Below the pieces are notes generated by a model that was given only the letters and a program-made list of their open reading frames with translations, did no database searches and was not told where the DNA came from. Source: Metaphire vulgaris (Eukaryota; Annelida; Clitellata; Crassiclitellata; Megascolecidae). From it: DNA of 64,000 nucleotides. Numbering within the stretch: the first letter of the stretch is position 1; each line of letters starts with the position of its first letter. Both the position numbers and the translations under genes were made by a program. This document shows, one piece after another, positions 18,855 through 26,300 of the stretch. The stretch is taken from assembly GCA_018105865.1 (NCBI GenBank), contig CM030849.1:1162013-1226012 (forward strand). Reading direction: 5' to 3'.

Positions 18855-19018
18855 TATATTAATTGAAGCTTAATTCAGTGATGATGTTCTTCTTGAAAAT
18901 ATTTTGATTAATGTTTTTTATTTTATGTTTTGAACTGTAATTTTGATTAAGGAAAATCGAATCTGGAGACGGTGTGTTTCTGTGTGTTTTTAATCTGTGT
19001 TTTCTGTTTGTTTTTCAG

Positions 19019-19124
19019 GTGCATCCTGGCCACCGACATGGCAAAACACCACGAAATCCTGAAGAATTTCAAATCGGTCGTCTCCGCCGGGTTTGACATT
19101 TCCGTCAAGGAACACCGGGACCTA
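19019..19124 (+). CDS. PDE9A: PDE9A exon 9
   Basis: Acceptor GTTTTTCAG|GTGC, donor GACCTA|GTTCGT, 106 nt, phase 2 in and 0 out. CILATDMAKHHEILKNFK matches human LILATDMARHAEIMDSFK, including Met365 of the substrate pocket. Then VSAGFDISVKEHRDL fills the place of MENFDYSNEEHMTL. The upstream intron ends in TCTGTTTGTTTTTCAG, a good acceptor. Confidence 0.93.
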
Positions 19125-19164
19125 GTTCGTACCTCTTGTCACTGGTGTACTGTTGAAATTTATA

Positions 19165-19460
19165 TAGAGCCAGTGTTGTCCCTAGGATATTCGGCACCCA
19201 TGGCAGAGAGAAGAGGGGTCAGAAAACTAGGTTGACCAATCTTTGACTAGCAAATCGTGATATTTTATTGATGCAAGAATATTAAAACTACAGATGCACT
19301 TTTCTTGCTTTTACTGATGCAAACTGGTCTATGATGAATGATGTGCCCCTCAAAGTCAGTTTTCTCAGTTTCTTCTCTTTCTAGGGTGAGTAGAGAGCAA
19401 GATCACAGGGTCTTTGGCACCCCCCTCTTCAAGTGGTGCCCAGACCATCTCCCCTGCCTG
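19165..19460 (-). repeat. Dispersed repeat R1, copy 3 (inverted, intron 9)
   Basis: GAAACTACAGATGCACTTTT-like sequence, TGATGTGCCCCTCAAAGTCA and TTTTCTCAGTTTCTTCTC are complements of R1. It starts 40 bp after the exon 9 donor. Confidence 0.75.
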
Positions 19461-19636
19461 TCATACCTTAGATACCCCAACTTTTCTCTCTTTCTCTCAT
19501 TCTAGGTTTACTTTCCTTGGGGGCAGAAACAGGTGGAATTTTCTGTACGACGGTCTGAACTTACGAAATCTTATAAACAGTTCCTGTAGATGTGATAACA
19601 ATAATGATACTTTGGCTTGCCATTGTTCGTTTATAG

Positions 19637-19741
19637 TTGACCATGATCCTTATAAAATGCTCCGACCTCAGTAACGAAGTCCGCCCCTTGAGGGTGTCGG
19701 AGCGATGGTTGGATTGCCTCCTCCAGGAGTTTTTCAACCAG
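19637..19741 (+). CDS. PDE9A: PDE9A exon 10a (alternative form, Phe at pocket position 424)
   Basis: Acceptor CGTTTATAG|TTGACC, donor AACCAG|GTAGAG, 105 nt, phase 0/0, 35 codons. [17 protein letters not shown] and [13 protein letters not shown] align with human [17 protein letters not shown] and PWVDCLLEEYFMQ. The metal ligand Asp402 and Glu406 are kept, as are Leu420 and Leu421, but the human Tyr424 position is Phe. A second, equally long exon of the same type follows at 20544. The two are most simply mutually exclusive, although joint inclusion would also stay in frame. Confidence 0.9.
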
Positions 19742-20543
19742 GTAGAGAGCCGGCCAGGTAGTCAGGTGACCCGCCTGCCTGGCGTAGTTGCAGAAATGTG
19801 TGTGGCAAGATCTGCGTGAGCTTTACCTGTGTTTTCTTTCTCTCTCTCTCATACTGTTCTAGGTCTGTTTGTGACGAGTTCTTGCCTTATTTTCTAAAAC
19901 CTGTTGTATTTCAATCTGTTGGTGTGCGATAGTGTTGTATTTAGGCAGCAATGGCAAAAACCAAAGTGTGGAAAATTAGTTGACCTGCTTTCTCTTTGTC
20001 TGTAAAACGACCTGTGATTTGTGTCTTTGGCGATGGAAGAATCTTTTTTGGGTGGTTAGGGGAGGGGGTGGCGGTGCTCGATTTGGAACCTGTGGTCTGT
20101 TTTATTCCCTGTGCAAATTTGCAACCACGGATTAGGTGTAAACTTCTACTAGGCCTGTACAGTGGCGGCTCCAGGATTTGGCAAGTGGGGGGCGTTGGGG
20201 TGGCAACTTCTAATCATGGGGGGCCAACCATTTGTTGTTAGATATGTAGTATCAAGTATAGGGTCCCAACAGGGGGCGACTGGGGCGAGGAACTCGATAG
20301 GGGCACGGCCTCCGGGCCCCCCTGTGGAGCCGCCACTGGGCCTGTAGACTAGAGTCCCCCACTTGTTAAGAGGCTACCATGGGGAAGGGAAGGTTTGTGT
20401 GTTGGGCCCCCACTGCTTTCATCTGATATACTTCGGTTTTCTATCTGGAATTTCCCAGTCGTTGTACTGGAATGATTAGTATGTGTATTCTGTGTCTTTC
20501 CCATTTCGATGTTTCTGTGATCTGGTCTGATATTATATATCAG
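19742..20543 (+). other. Intron between exons 10a and 10b
   Basis: 802 bp. Apart from the hAT MITE at 20160-20338 the sequence looks unique. The segment next to exon 10a has TCTCTCTCTC at about 19850, and a TTATATATCAG acceptor precedes exon 10b. Open frames here are not genes. Confidence 0.6.
20160..20338. mobile_element. hAT-type MITE, copy 2 (TIR CAGTGGCGGCTCC)
   Basis: The ends CAGTGGCGGCTCC and GGAGCCGCCACTG are exact inverted repeats, and the 8-bp duplication GGCCTGTA is perfect (20152-20159 and 20339-20346). The interior matches the copy at 674-846. It sits between the two alternative exon 10 forms. Confidence 0.92.
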
Positions 20544-20648
20544 GTGATGATGATACTTATTAAAGTGGCCGATATATCCAACGAGGCCCGGCCAATGGAG
20601 GTGGCCGATGTTTGGCTCGAGTGCCTTTTTGAAGAATATTTTAATCAG
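20544..20648 (+). CDS. PDE9A: PDE9A exon 10b (alternative form, Tyr at pocket position 424)
   Basis: Acceptor ATATATCAG|GTGATG, donor AATCAG|GTATGA, 105 nt, phase 0/0. [35 protein letters not shown]. It aligns without gaps with exon 10a and with human [20 protein letters not shown]. Asp402, Glu406 and Leu420 are kept, Leu421 is Phe, and Tyr424, the tyrosine used by PDE9A inhibitors, is kept. The divergence from 10a shows an old duplication maintained under selection for an open frame. Confidence 0.9.
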
Positions 20649-22081
20649 GTATGACGCCAGGTGTCGCCGAAGTGTTGCAGGTGTCATGCTTTATGTTGCC
20701 TGGCTTTACATGGCATGGCTTTGGTACGGAAAGGTTCTGCATGATGGTTGCATTGCATGTCTTTAATTCGAAAAGCATTGCTTGGATTTCTGGGGGCAGG
20801 CTGCTTTGTTTTGAAAAGCATCGATTGGCTTTCTGGGTCACAAGTCTTTGCTTTGCACAGCATTGCATGGGTTTCTGTGCTTTGCAGGACCTAGGTACTT
20901 AACTTGCGCATGGTACGACTGAAAGTTTTTGTGGTCGGTTTTTTCCAACTTTTCTATCGAAGGTTTGTATCATATTGATTTCTTTAACTCAAGAATTCAT
21001 TTCAGTACCTACTTTCAGTTTTCAATCTGTTTGTCTGATTTTAATTTTACGTACACATTTTTGTGCGATGTTTCTATAACACAAATGGTTTTGTTGGTTG
21101 AAATTGATTGTTAATTAAATATTATCTTATGAAATTCCTAATTACAGCTTTGAAAAAGTTTCTTTCTAATGCTTTCACAAATTTTTTGTTTGAGGATCCA
21201 TTATGCAATCACACAATAATTAGTAAATTCTTTACCAAAAGTATCAATACCCGTTGAAATATATTGAGATTTGCATATCCTAAATCATTAATGGTTATTC
21301 AGATATTCTTAAAAAACAAAAACCCCAAAATCCTATAAACGTGCAGGACTTTTTCACACAGCTGTATTTTCCTTATTTCTTTCTATTGCTTTTTGATTTT
21401 ATGTTTGACCTTTCTTATGCTTTGCTTGGCTTTAGCTTTCTGTTGCATCAAGACATGCTTGAGATTATCCAAACGTTTTTTTATAGAACAATGCATCTCA
21501 AAATTATTTTTAACGTAATGTTGCATCGATAAGTACACCAAGTAGACACACGTGACATTTATAACCGGAGAGATATTTCAGCACAACACCAGTGGAGTAT
21601 ATCTAATTGTTCATTATGCTAAATAAGTTGGTTAGATAGGTTAATGACGTCATGAAACTTACGTCTTACTGTGTATAGAGTGGTCCGGTGGGGGAAAGGG
21701 GAGTCAGTAGACAGTGACCAGGAATTTCTCATTCCCCTCTATCGTCCACACTGATTAATTATAACCCTATCTGGTTGTGCGGCCTCATGTCCTGGATTTG
21801 GCCTGAAACTTGTGTGATATGGTGTGCTTCTGTGCATTACGAAGTGGCGCTATAGAAGTGTAAGATTAGACAAGACATTGTTATAGTTAGGGGCGTAGCC
21901 AGCAATTTGATTGAGGGGGTATAATGTGATTTGGGGGTATAAATATTAAAAAACGTTGAAAATCTTAAAAATACATTAAAAACTGTAAGGTAGTCTGATT
22001 GGGGGTGTATATATACCGATATACCCCCGTCGCTACGCCCCTGATTATAGTGTAGTCTACGGAGTACATTACCGTTGACAG
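20649..22081 (+). other. Intron 10, mostly unique sequence
   Basis: Imperfect GCATTGCATGG/TTTGAAAAGCAT repeats at 20690-20890, and a possible MITE with GGGGGTATAA and TATACCCCCGTCGCTACGCCCC ends at about 21890-22045 (the left part reads GGGGCGTAGCCAGCAATTTG). AAGTGGCGCTATAGAAGT at 21839 repeats the 11512 motif. No gene was seen in the rest. Confidence 0.5.
21890..22044. mobile_element. MITE with GGGGCGTAGCCA ends
   Basis: GGGGCGTAGCCAGCAATTTG at the left and ACCCCCGTCGCTACGCCCCTG at the right are inverted relatives (GGGGCGTAGC/GCTACGCCCC). It is about 155 bp and AT-rich inside. The target duplication is not clear (TTATAGT-like on both sides). Confidence 0.65.
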
Positions 22082-22228
22082 AGTGACGTGGAGAAGTTGG
22101 AAGGCTTGCCCGTGGCTCCGTTTATGGACCGTGAAAAGGTGACGAAGCCAGCGTCACAGATCGGCTTCATCAAATTCGTTTTGCTGCCGTTGTTCGAGGC
22201 GCTCGGGGAGCTGTTTCCCGTCATTACG
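22082..22228 (+). CDS. PDE9A: PDE9A exon 11 (invariant glutamine)
   Basis: Acceptor CCGTTGACAG|AGTGAC, donor ATTACG|GTACGG, 147 nt, 49 codons, phase 0/0. [19 protein letters not shown] and [17 protein letters not shown] match human [19 protein letters not shown] and [17 protein letters not shown]. It contains the pocket Phe441, the substrate-fixing Gln453 and the purine clamp Phe456. The acceptor tract is weak in pyrimidines. Confidence 0.95.
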
Positions 22229-22453
22229 GTACGGTAGGAGATAAAAAAATCATGGGGTGAATAATTTTCTCGCACCTTTTTGCGACCTCTTCCTTTGGTT
22301 GAGGTTATTCCAATGTCTTGTCTTGTCTTGTCTTGTCTTCAGCCATCCTCTCGGTACGAGGGTAGACCGCATTCAATCTTTTTGTAGGTCTACGTCATTT
22401 TGAGTTGGTTCTACTCTTGAATTTTTGTGGAATTGATGTTGTAATTCTTAGCA

Positions 22454-22454
22454 G

Positions 22455-22533
<79 letters not shown>

Positions 22534-22636
22534 GCTACTACTGCTACTACTGCTACTACTACTTAGTAGCTGTAGTAGCAGTAGTAGTACTACTACTACT
22601 ACTACTACTAGTAGTAGTAGTAGAAGTATAGAAATA
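22454..22636. repeat. (TAC)n with inverted (GTA)n, hairpin-forming
   Basis: More than 30 TAC units are followed by GTAGTAGCAGTAGTAGTAC, then TAC again and GTA again, so the arms can pair with each other. The Ser-rich open frame is an artefact. Confidence 0.93.
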
Positions 22637-22653
22637 GTTCTACGACTACTACT

Positions 22654-22830
22654 CATAGGCGGATTTTATTAAAGGCTATGGTAGCCTACCCAACTAAGCC
22701 CACCAAAACAAAAAAAATGTTTTTTCCATCAACACCAGGTCTGTTGCATGCTGGATGGCACGCGTGCTGGACGGCACGCGTGCTGGATGGCACGCGTGCT
22801 GGGTGGCACGCGTGCTGGGTGGCACGCGTA
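22654..22830. mobile_element. hAT MITE (CATAGGCGGATTT) fragment with a 16-bp minisatellite
   Basis: The left part, CATAGGCGGATTTTATTAAA and CCATCAACACCAGGTCTG, matches the element at 1473. The remainder is replaced by five 16-bp units of the form CTGGRYGGCACGCGTG (22751-22830). The seed is the GTCTGGATGGCAC segment of the original element. The right terminus is absent. Confidence 0.8.
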
Positions 22831-22835
22831 AACTA

Positions 22836-22958
22836 GTAAACTAAAATCTGTCTTTATTCATGCATTGTTGAGAAATAAAGGGTTTTGATTGATTGATTTC
22901 TTGATTGATTGAAAATGGTGCTATATAAGTTCAATGATGATACCACTACTACTACTAC

Positions 22959-23012
<54 letters not shown>

Positions 23013-23056
23013 AATGCCTACTATACTACCATTATTACTACTACTAATACTAGGCC

Positions 23057-23107
<51 letters not shown>

Positions 23108-23275
23108 AAAAATACTACTATAATAACAAAACAACAACAACAACAAAAACAACAATAGTAGTAGTATCATTAAACTTACAGTATATAGCACCATTTTCAA
23201 TCAATCAATAAATCAATCAATCAAAATCTTTTATTTCTCAACAATGTATGAATAAAGACAGATTTTAGTTTGACA
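22836..23275. repeat. Long inverted repeat (about 100-bp arms) around ACT/TTA repeats
   Basis: AAACTAAAATCTGTCTTTAT, GCATTGTTGAGAAATAAA and GATTGATTGAAAATGGTGCT (22836-22936) are matched in reverse complement at 23172-23275. The 235-bp centre is (ACT)n at 22948-23012 and (TTA)n at 23058-23105. The arms resemble LINE/SINE 3' ends (ATGGTGCTATATAAG). Confidence 0.85.
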
Positions 23276-23285
23276 GATAAAAGCA

Positions 23286-23286
<1 letters not shown>

Positions 23287-23369
<83 letters not shown>

Positions 23370-23445
23370 TGTTATTTTCTCATATTTTCTAGTTAATCAC
23401 TAATCTCTATGTCTGTGTGTGTGCGTGTGTGTGTGTGTGTGTGTT
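23287..23445. repeat. (TC)n and (GT)n tracts before exon 12
   Basis: About 40 TC units at 23287-23366 and GT units at about 23413-23443, the latter ending 12 bp before the exon 12 acceptor ATTAG|GAAGG. Confidence 0.93.
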
Positions 23446-23455
23446 TGTTCATTAG

Positions 23456-23737
23456 GAAGGAATCATTACTCCAGTACAGAAGGCTCTCGACTATTACACC
23501 GATATGCAACAGGCCTTCGAAGTGGAGAAAAAGCGCCAGGATGAGGGGCGCGATCCCCCCGCCCCGGGTACGGGCGGACAACAGGGGGACAACTGCGTTG
23601 TTAAGGGGCAGAAACTGAAGGGTCAGACCCCGTCTAGGTCAGTACAGCAGGGTGGCGGCGGCGTTCAGAACTCTGTGGAAAGAAGAGAAGGTGGCAGCGC
23701 CCAGCAGAACAACGTTCACCAGGCGAAAGTAGCCTGA
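23456..23737 (+). CDS. PDE9A: PDE9A exon 12 (C terminus and stop)
   Basis: Acceptor TTTGTTCATTAG|GAAGG, open to TGA 23735-23737, 93 residues, phase 0 in. EGIITPVQKALDYYTDMQQ and AFEVEKKRQ parallel human EEIMLQPLWESRDRYEEL and the final helix. After that comes a Gly/Gln/Ser-rich, probably disordered tail (PAPGTGGQQGDN, QQGGGGVQNS, AQQNNVHQAKVA) without a counterpart in vertebrate PDE9A. GC content is high relative to the surroundings. Confidence 0.88.
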   Translation, partial: EGIITPVQKALDYYTDMQQAFEVEKKRQDEGRDPPAPGTGGQQGDNCVVKGQKLKGQTPSRSVQQGGGGVQNSVERREGGSAQQNNVHQAKVA

Positions 23738-23766
23738 AACCAACGCAACCGCTGTTTAGGGATCTA

Positions 23767-23827
23767 CAGTGGTGTGCAAAAGTCTGGAAACATTTTTGAA
23801 TCAAATCAAATTAATTAAAATACAGCA

Positions 23828-23882
<55 letters not shown>

Positions 23883-23969
23883 TTATTATTATTATTATTA
23901 CTACTACTACTACTGCCATTATTATTATTAGTAACGTTGAACTACTACTGCTATTGTTATTAGGTCTAT

Positions 23970-24034
<65 letters not shown>

Positions 24035-24329
24035 TTAGTTAATAGCAGTATGCATTTGTGGCCGCTTGTGCTACTATAGTGTACTAATGTAACAGTTTAT
24101 TAGTATGAATGCCAGATCACGGAGCAATCAAATACAACATTCATTAGTACACATTAGAAACATAAGTGTACAGTTGGAAATCAATATTAACAGAGAGATG
24201 CTGAATGGAAGACAGAGGGACAGAGAATAGAAAAAAGGAAATAGAAATAGGAAAAATATGAAATGAAATGTAAATAGAATGGACGAGAAATTTGAAAAGA
24301 TGATGGCTTCAGACTTTTGTGCACCACTG
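23767..24329. mobile_element. Tc1/mariner-like element in the PDE9A 3' UTR
   Basis: TA|CAGTGGTGTGCAAAAGTCTGG on the left and TCAGACTTTTGTGCACCACTG|TA on the right are inverted repeats with TA duplications, starting 29 bp after the stop codon. The interior contains ACT/ATT/GCT repeats (23828-24036) and AGAATAGAAAAAAGGAAATA-type sequence shared with the MITE at 16899. No transposase frame. Confidence 0.8.
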
Positions 24330-24331
24330 TA

Positions 24332-24809
24332 TTGTGGGCGACGAAATGTTGAATGGTTGTTGTCTACATACTTTTATCAGTTAAGTAATTAATTAATTGA
24401 TTAAGTAGGTAAGCAGTCACTGCGGGAAACCGTTGGACAGTGTATTTGAATATTGACGTAGATTAGTAATTATTATTGACCAATCGTTTTTGAAACACCA
24501 TATTAAGTTAAATTAAACTAATTTATAAAACGAATTTAATTTGTAAATGGAAGGAATGTAATTTTAGTTTTAAACTTTAATATAAATTTCAAGGTCAAGC
24601 AGTGTTGCCGCTTTGATTTCTTGTTAATTTCTACGTTTTATGTTATTGTTGTTGTCTAATTCTGACATACTTGAGACTTAATAAAAAGGTTGTTGGCATT
24701 ATTCGCGAAGTTGTTTCACTTTTATCACAGCCGTTGTAGAGTTTGGTGTATTCAATTGTTTCCATTTCAAGATACGAGCCTTTGCGAGATAATTCTGACA
24801 TCTCAAGTA

Positions 24810-24810
<1 letters not shown>
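24332..24810 (+). other. Putative PDE9A 3' UTR remainder
   Basis: AT-rich unique sequence without open frames. AATAAA at 24680-24685 is followed by a GT-rich stretch (GGTTGTTGGC, GTTGTTTC), a reasonable polyadenylation site about 940 bp after the stop codon. Confidence 0.45.
24680..24685 (+). terminator. Candidate polyadenylation signal AATAAA
   Basis: AATAAA with a downstream GT-rich element within 30 bp. It is the first convincing hexamer outside repeats after the PDE9A stop. Confidence 0.45.

Positions 24811-24847
<37 letters not shown>
24811..24847. repeat. (AAT)n microsatellite
   Basis: About 12 AAT units, just before an R1 copy. Confidence 0.9.
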
Positions 24848-24848
<1 letters not shown>

Positions 24849-24944
24849 TAGTTTAGATTTTAAGTGGTTCAGTAGGGTCTGCCCTACTATATGTGAGAAC
24901 CACCATCCAAATCTAGTATCCTCTCGGAGAATTGAATTTTACCT

Positions 24945-25210
24945 CGGGTGGGGTATATGCCCTGGGTGCCACTTAGGGTGCCAGAAAACTCTGAGATCTT
25001 GCTCTCTACTCAGCGTGGAAAGAGAAGAAACCGAGAAAACTGACTTTGAGCACATCATCATAGACCAGTTCGCATCAGTAAAAGCAAGAAAAGTGCATCT
25101 GTAGTTTCAATCAATTGTAATGATTTGCTAATTAAAGATTTGTTAACCTGCTGATTTAATTTTTAAGCCCTCCTCGGCTATGGACGGCAAAATGCCCTAG
25201 GTACAACCAT
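24945..25210 (+). repeat. Dispersed repeat R1, copy 4
   Basis: TGCTCTCTACTCAGCGTGGA, GAAAACTGACTTTGAG, CACATCATCATAGACCAGTT and AAAAGTGCATCTGTAGTTTC match the earlier copies. The ends (GCCCTGGGTGCCAC, CCTAGGTACAACCATGG) are worn. Confidence 0.75.
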
Positions 25211-25284
25211 GGCTGGTTGTTGGTCTAGTCTTGTTAGAGGCTGTTCATTAATTACGTCAAAAATTTTTGTCACCGTCCCATTAT

Positions 25285-25683
25285 GGGCTGTCCATTAATT
25301 ACATCAACAATTTAGGGGGAGGGGGTTTGAAAAAGTTTGACAGGGGAAGGGGGAGGGGTCAAGAGAAGTTGACGTCAACAATTTCACTTTTTACAAATAA
25401 TCAAAAACTATAAGATTTCATGGAATACTACTTATTAGCCTATAATGGAAAAAGCATGGCAAAAAAGGTCAGCCATCACATTTTGACACTCGACAAGCAA
25501 AAAGGGAAAAATGGTCATCATCGCAAAAATATTACCCATGTTATTGGGACCTGTCATTGATCTGGGGGGGGGGGGGCTCGAACGTTTTTGACGTAGTTAT
25601 GGAGGGACTAAAAGTTGACAGTTGTTCATAAGGGGGGATCAAAAATTGCCCAAAAATTTTTGACATAATTAATGGACAGCCCC
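25285..25683. mobile_element. DNA transposon remnant with GGGCTGTCCATTAATTA ends
   Basis: GGGCTGTCCATTAATTACATCAA and TTGACATAATTAATGGACAGCCCC are inverted repeats. The interior is about 400 bp, with G-runs at both sides and no long frame. This terminus is common in non-autonomous elements of many animals. A solitary, similar end (GGCTGTTCATTAATTACGTC) lies at about 25232. The satellite array starts a few bases after the right end. Confidence 0.8.
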
Positions 25684-25689
25684 ATAGAG

Positions 25690-26300
25690 GCTCAATATGG
25701 TGCTTGAAATCGATCTTTAACAAGACGAAATAAGTTTCAAATATGCGCTTGATTTTGCACAAATCCTATGTATTATTAGCATGATAGAATAGCGAGGGTG
25801 GTCATGGATGAGGCCTTCTAAATGCAGAAGTTGATGGCCCATGTTTGCAATAGCGCTTGATATCAATGTAGTAATGGATGCTAAAGATAGTGGTTGAATA
25901 TGGTGCTTGAAATCGATCTCTAACAGGACGAAATAACTTTCAAATAATCGCTTTATTTTGCACAAATTCTGTGCATTATTAGCATTATAGAATAGCAAGG
26001 GTGGTCATGGATGAGGCTTTCTAAATGCAGAAGTTGATGGCCTATGTTTGCATTAGCGATTGATATCAATGTAGTAATGGATGCTAAAGATAGTGGCTGA
26101 ATATGGTGCTTGAAATCGATCTCTAACAGGACGTAATAACTTTCAAATAGGCGTTTGATTTTGCACAAATCCTATGCATTAATTATTAGCATTATAGAAT
26201 AGCGAGGGTGGTCATGGATGAGGCCTTCTAAATGCAGAAGTCGATGGCCTATGTTTGCAATAGCGATTGATATCAATGTAGTAATGGATGCTAAAGATAT
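25690..26300 (+). repeat. Satellite module A, first run (about 203-bp monomers)
   Basis: TGGTGCTTGAAATCGATCT recurs at about 25698, 25901 and 26104, a spacing of 203 bp. Typical monomer parts are AGCATTATAGAATAGCGAGG, GGTCATGGATGAGGCCTTCT, GATTGATATCAATGTAGTAA and CTTTCAAATATGCGCTTGAT. The edge copy is the most diverged (ATCGATCTTTAACAAG), as is usual at array borders. Confidence 0.93.

Larger units (their letters stand above)
18421..18930. repeat. Tandem duplication, about 240 bp, two copies
   Basis: TTCTTATATATACACATGTA, the mini-element, TA repeats and GATGTTCTTCTTGAAAATAT occur in the same order at 18445-18670 and 18676-18930. The TA/TG tracts differ in length between the copies. Confidence 0.85.

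Noticed and set aside
19637..19819. Exon 10a extended as a longer frame to 19819
   Set aside because: The family match ends exactly at the CAG|GTAGAG donor (19741). The remainder is unlike PDE9A.
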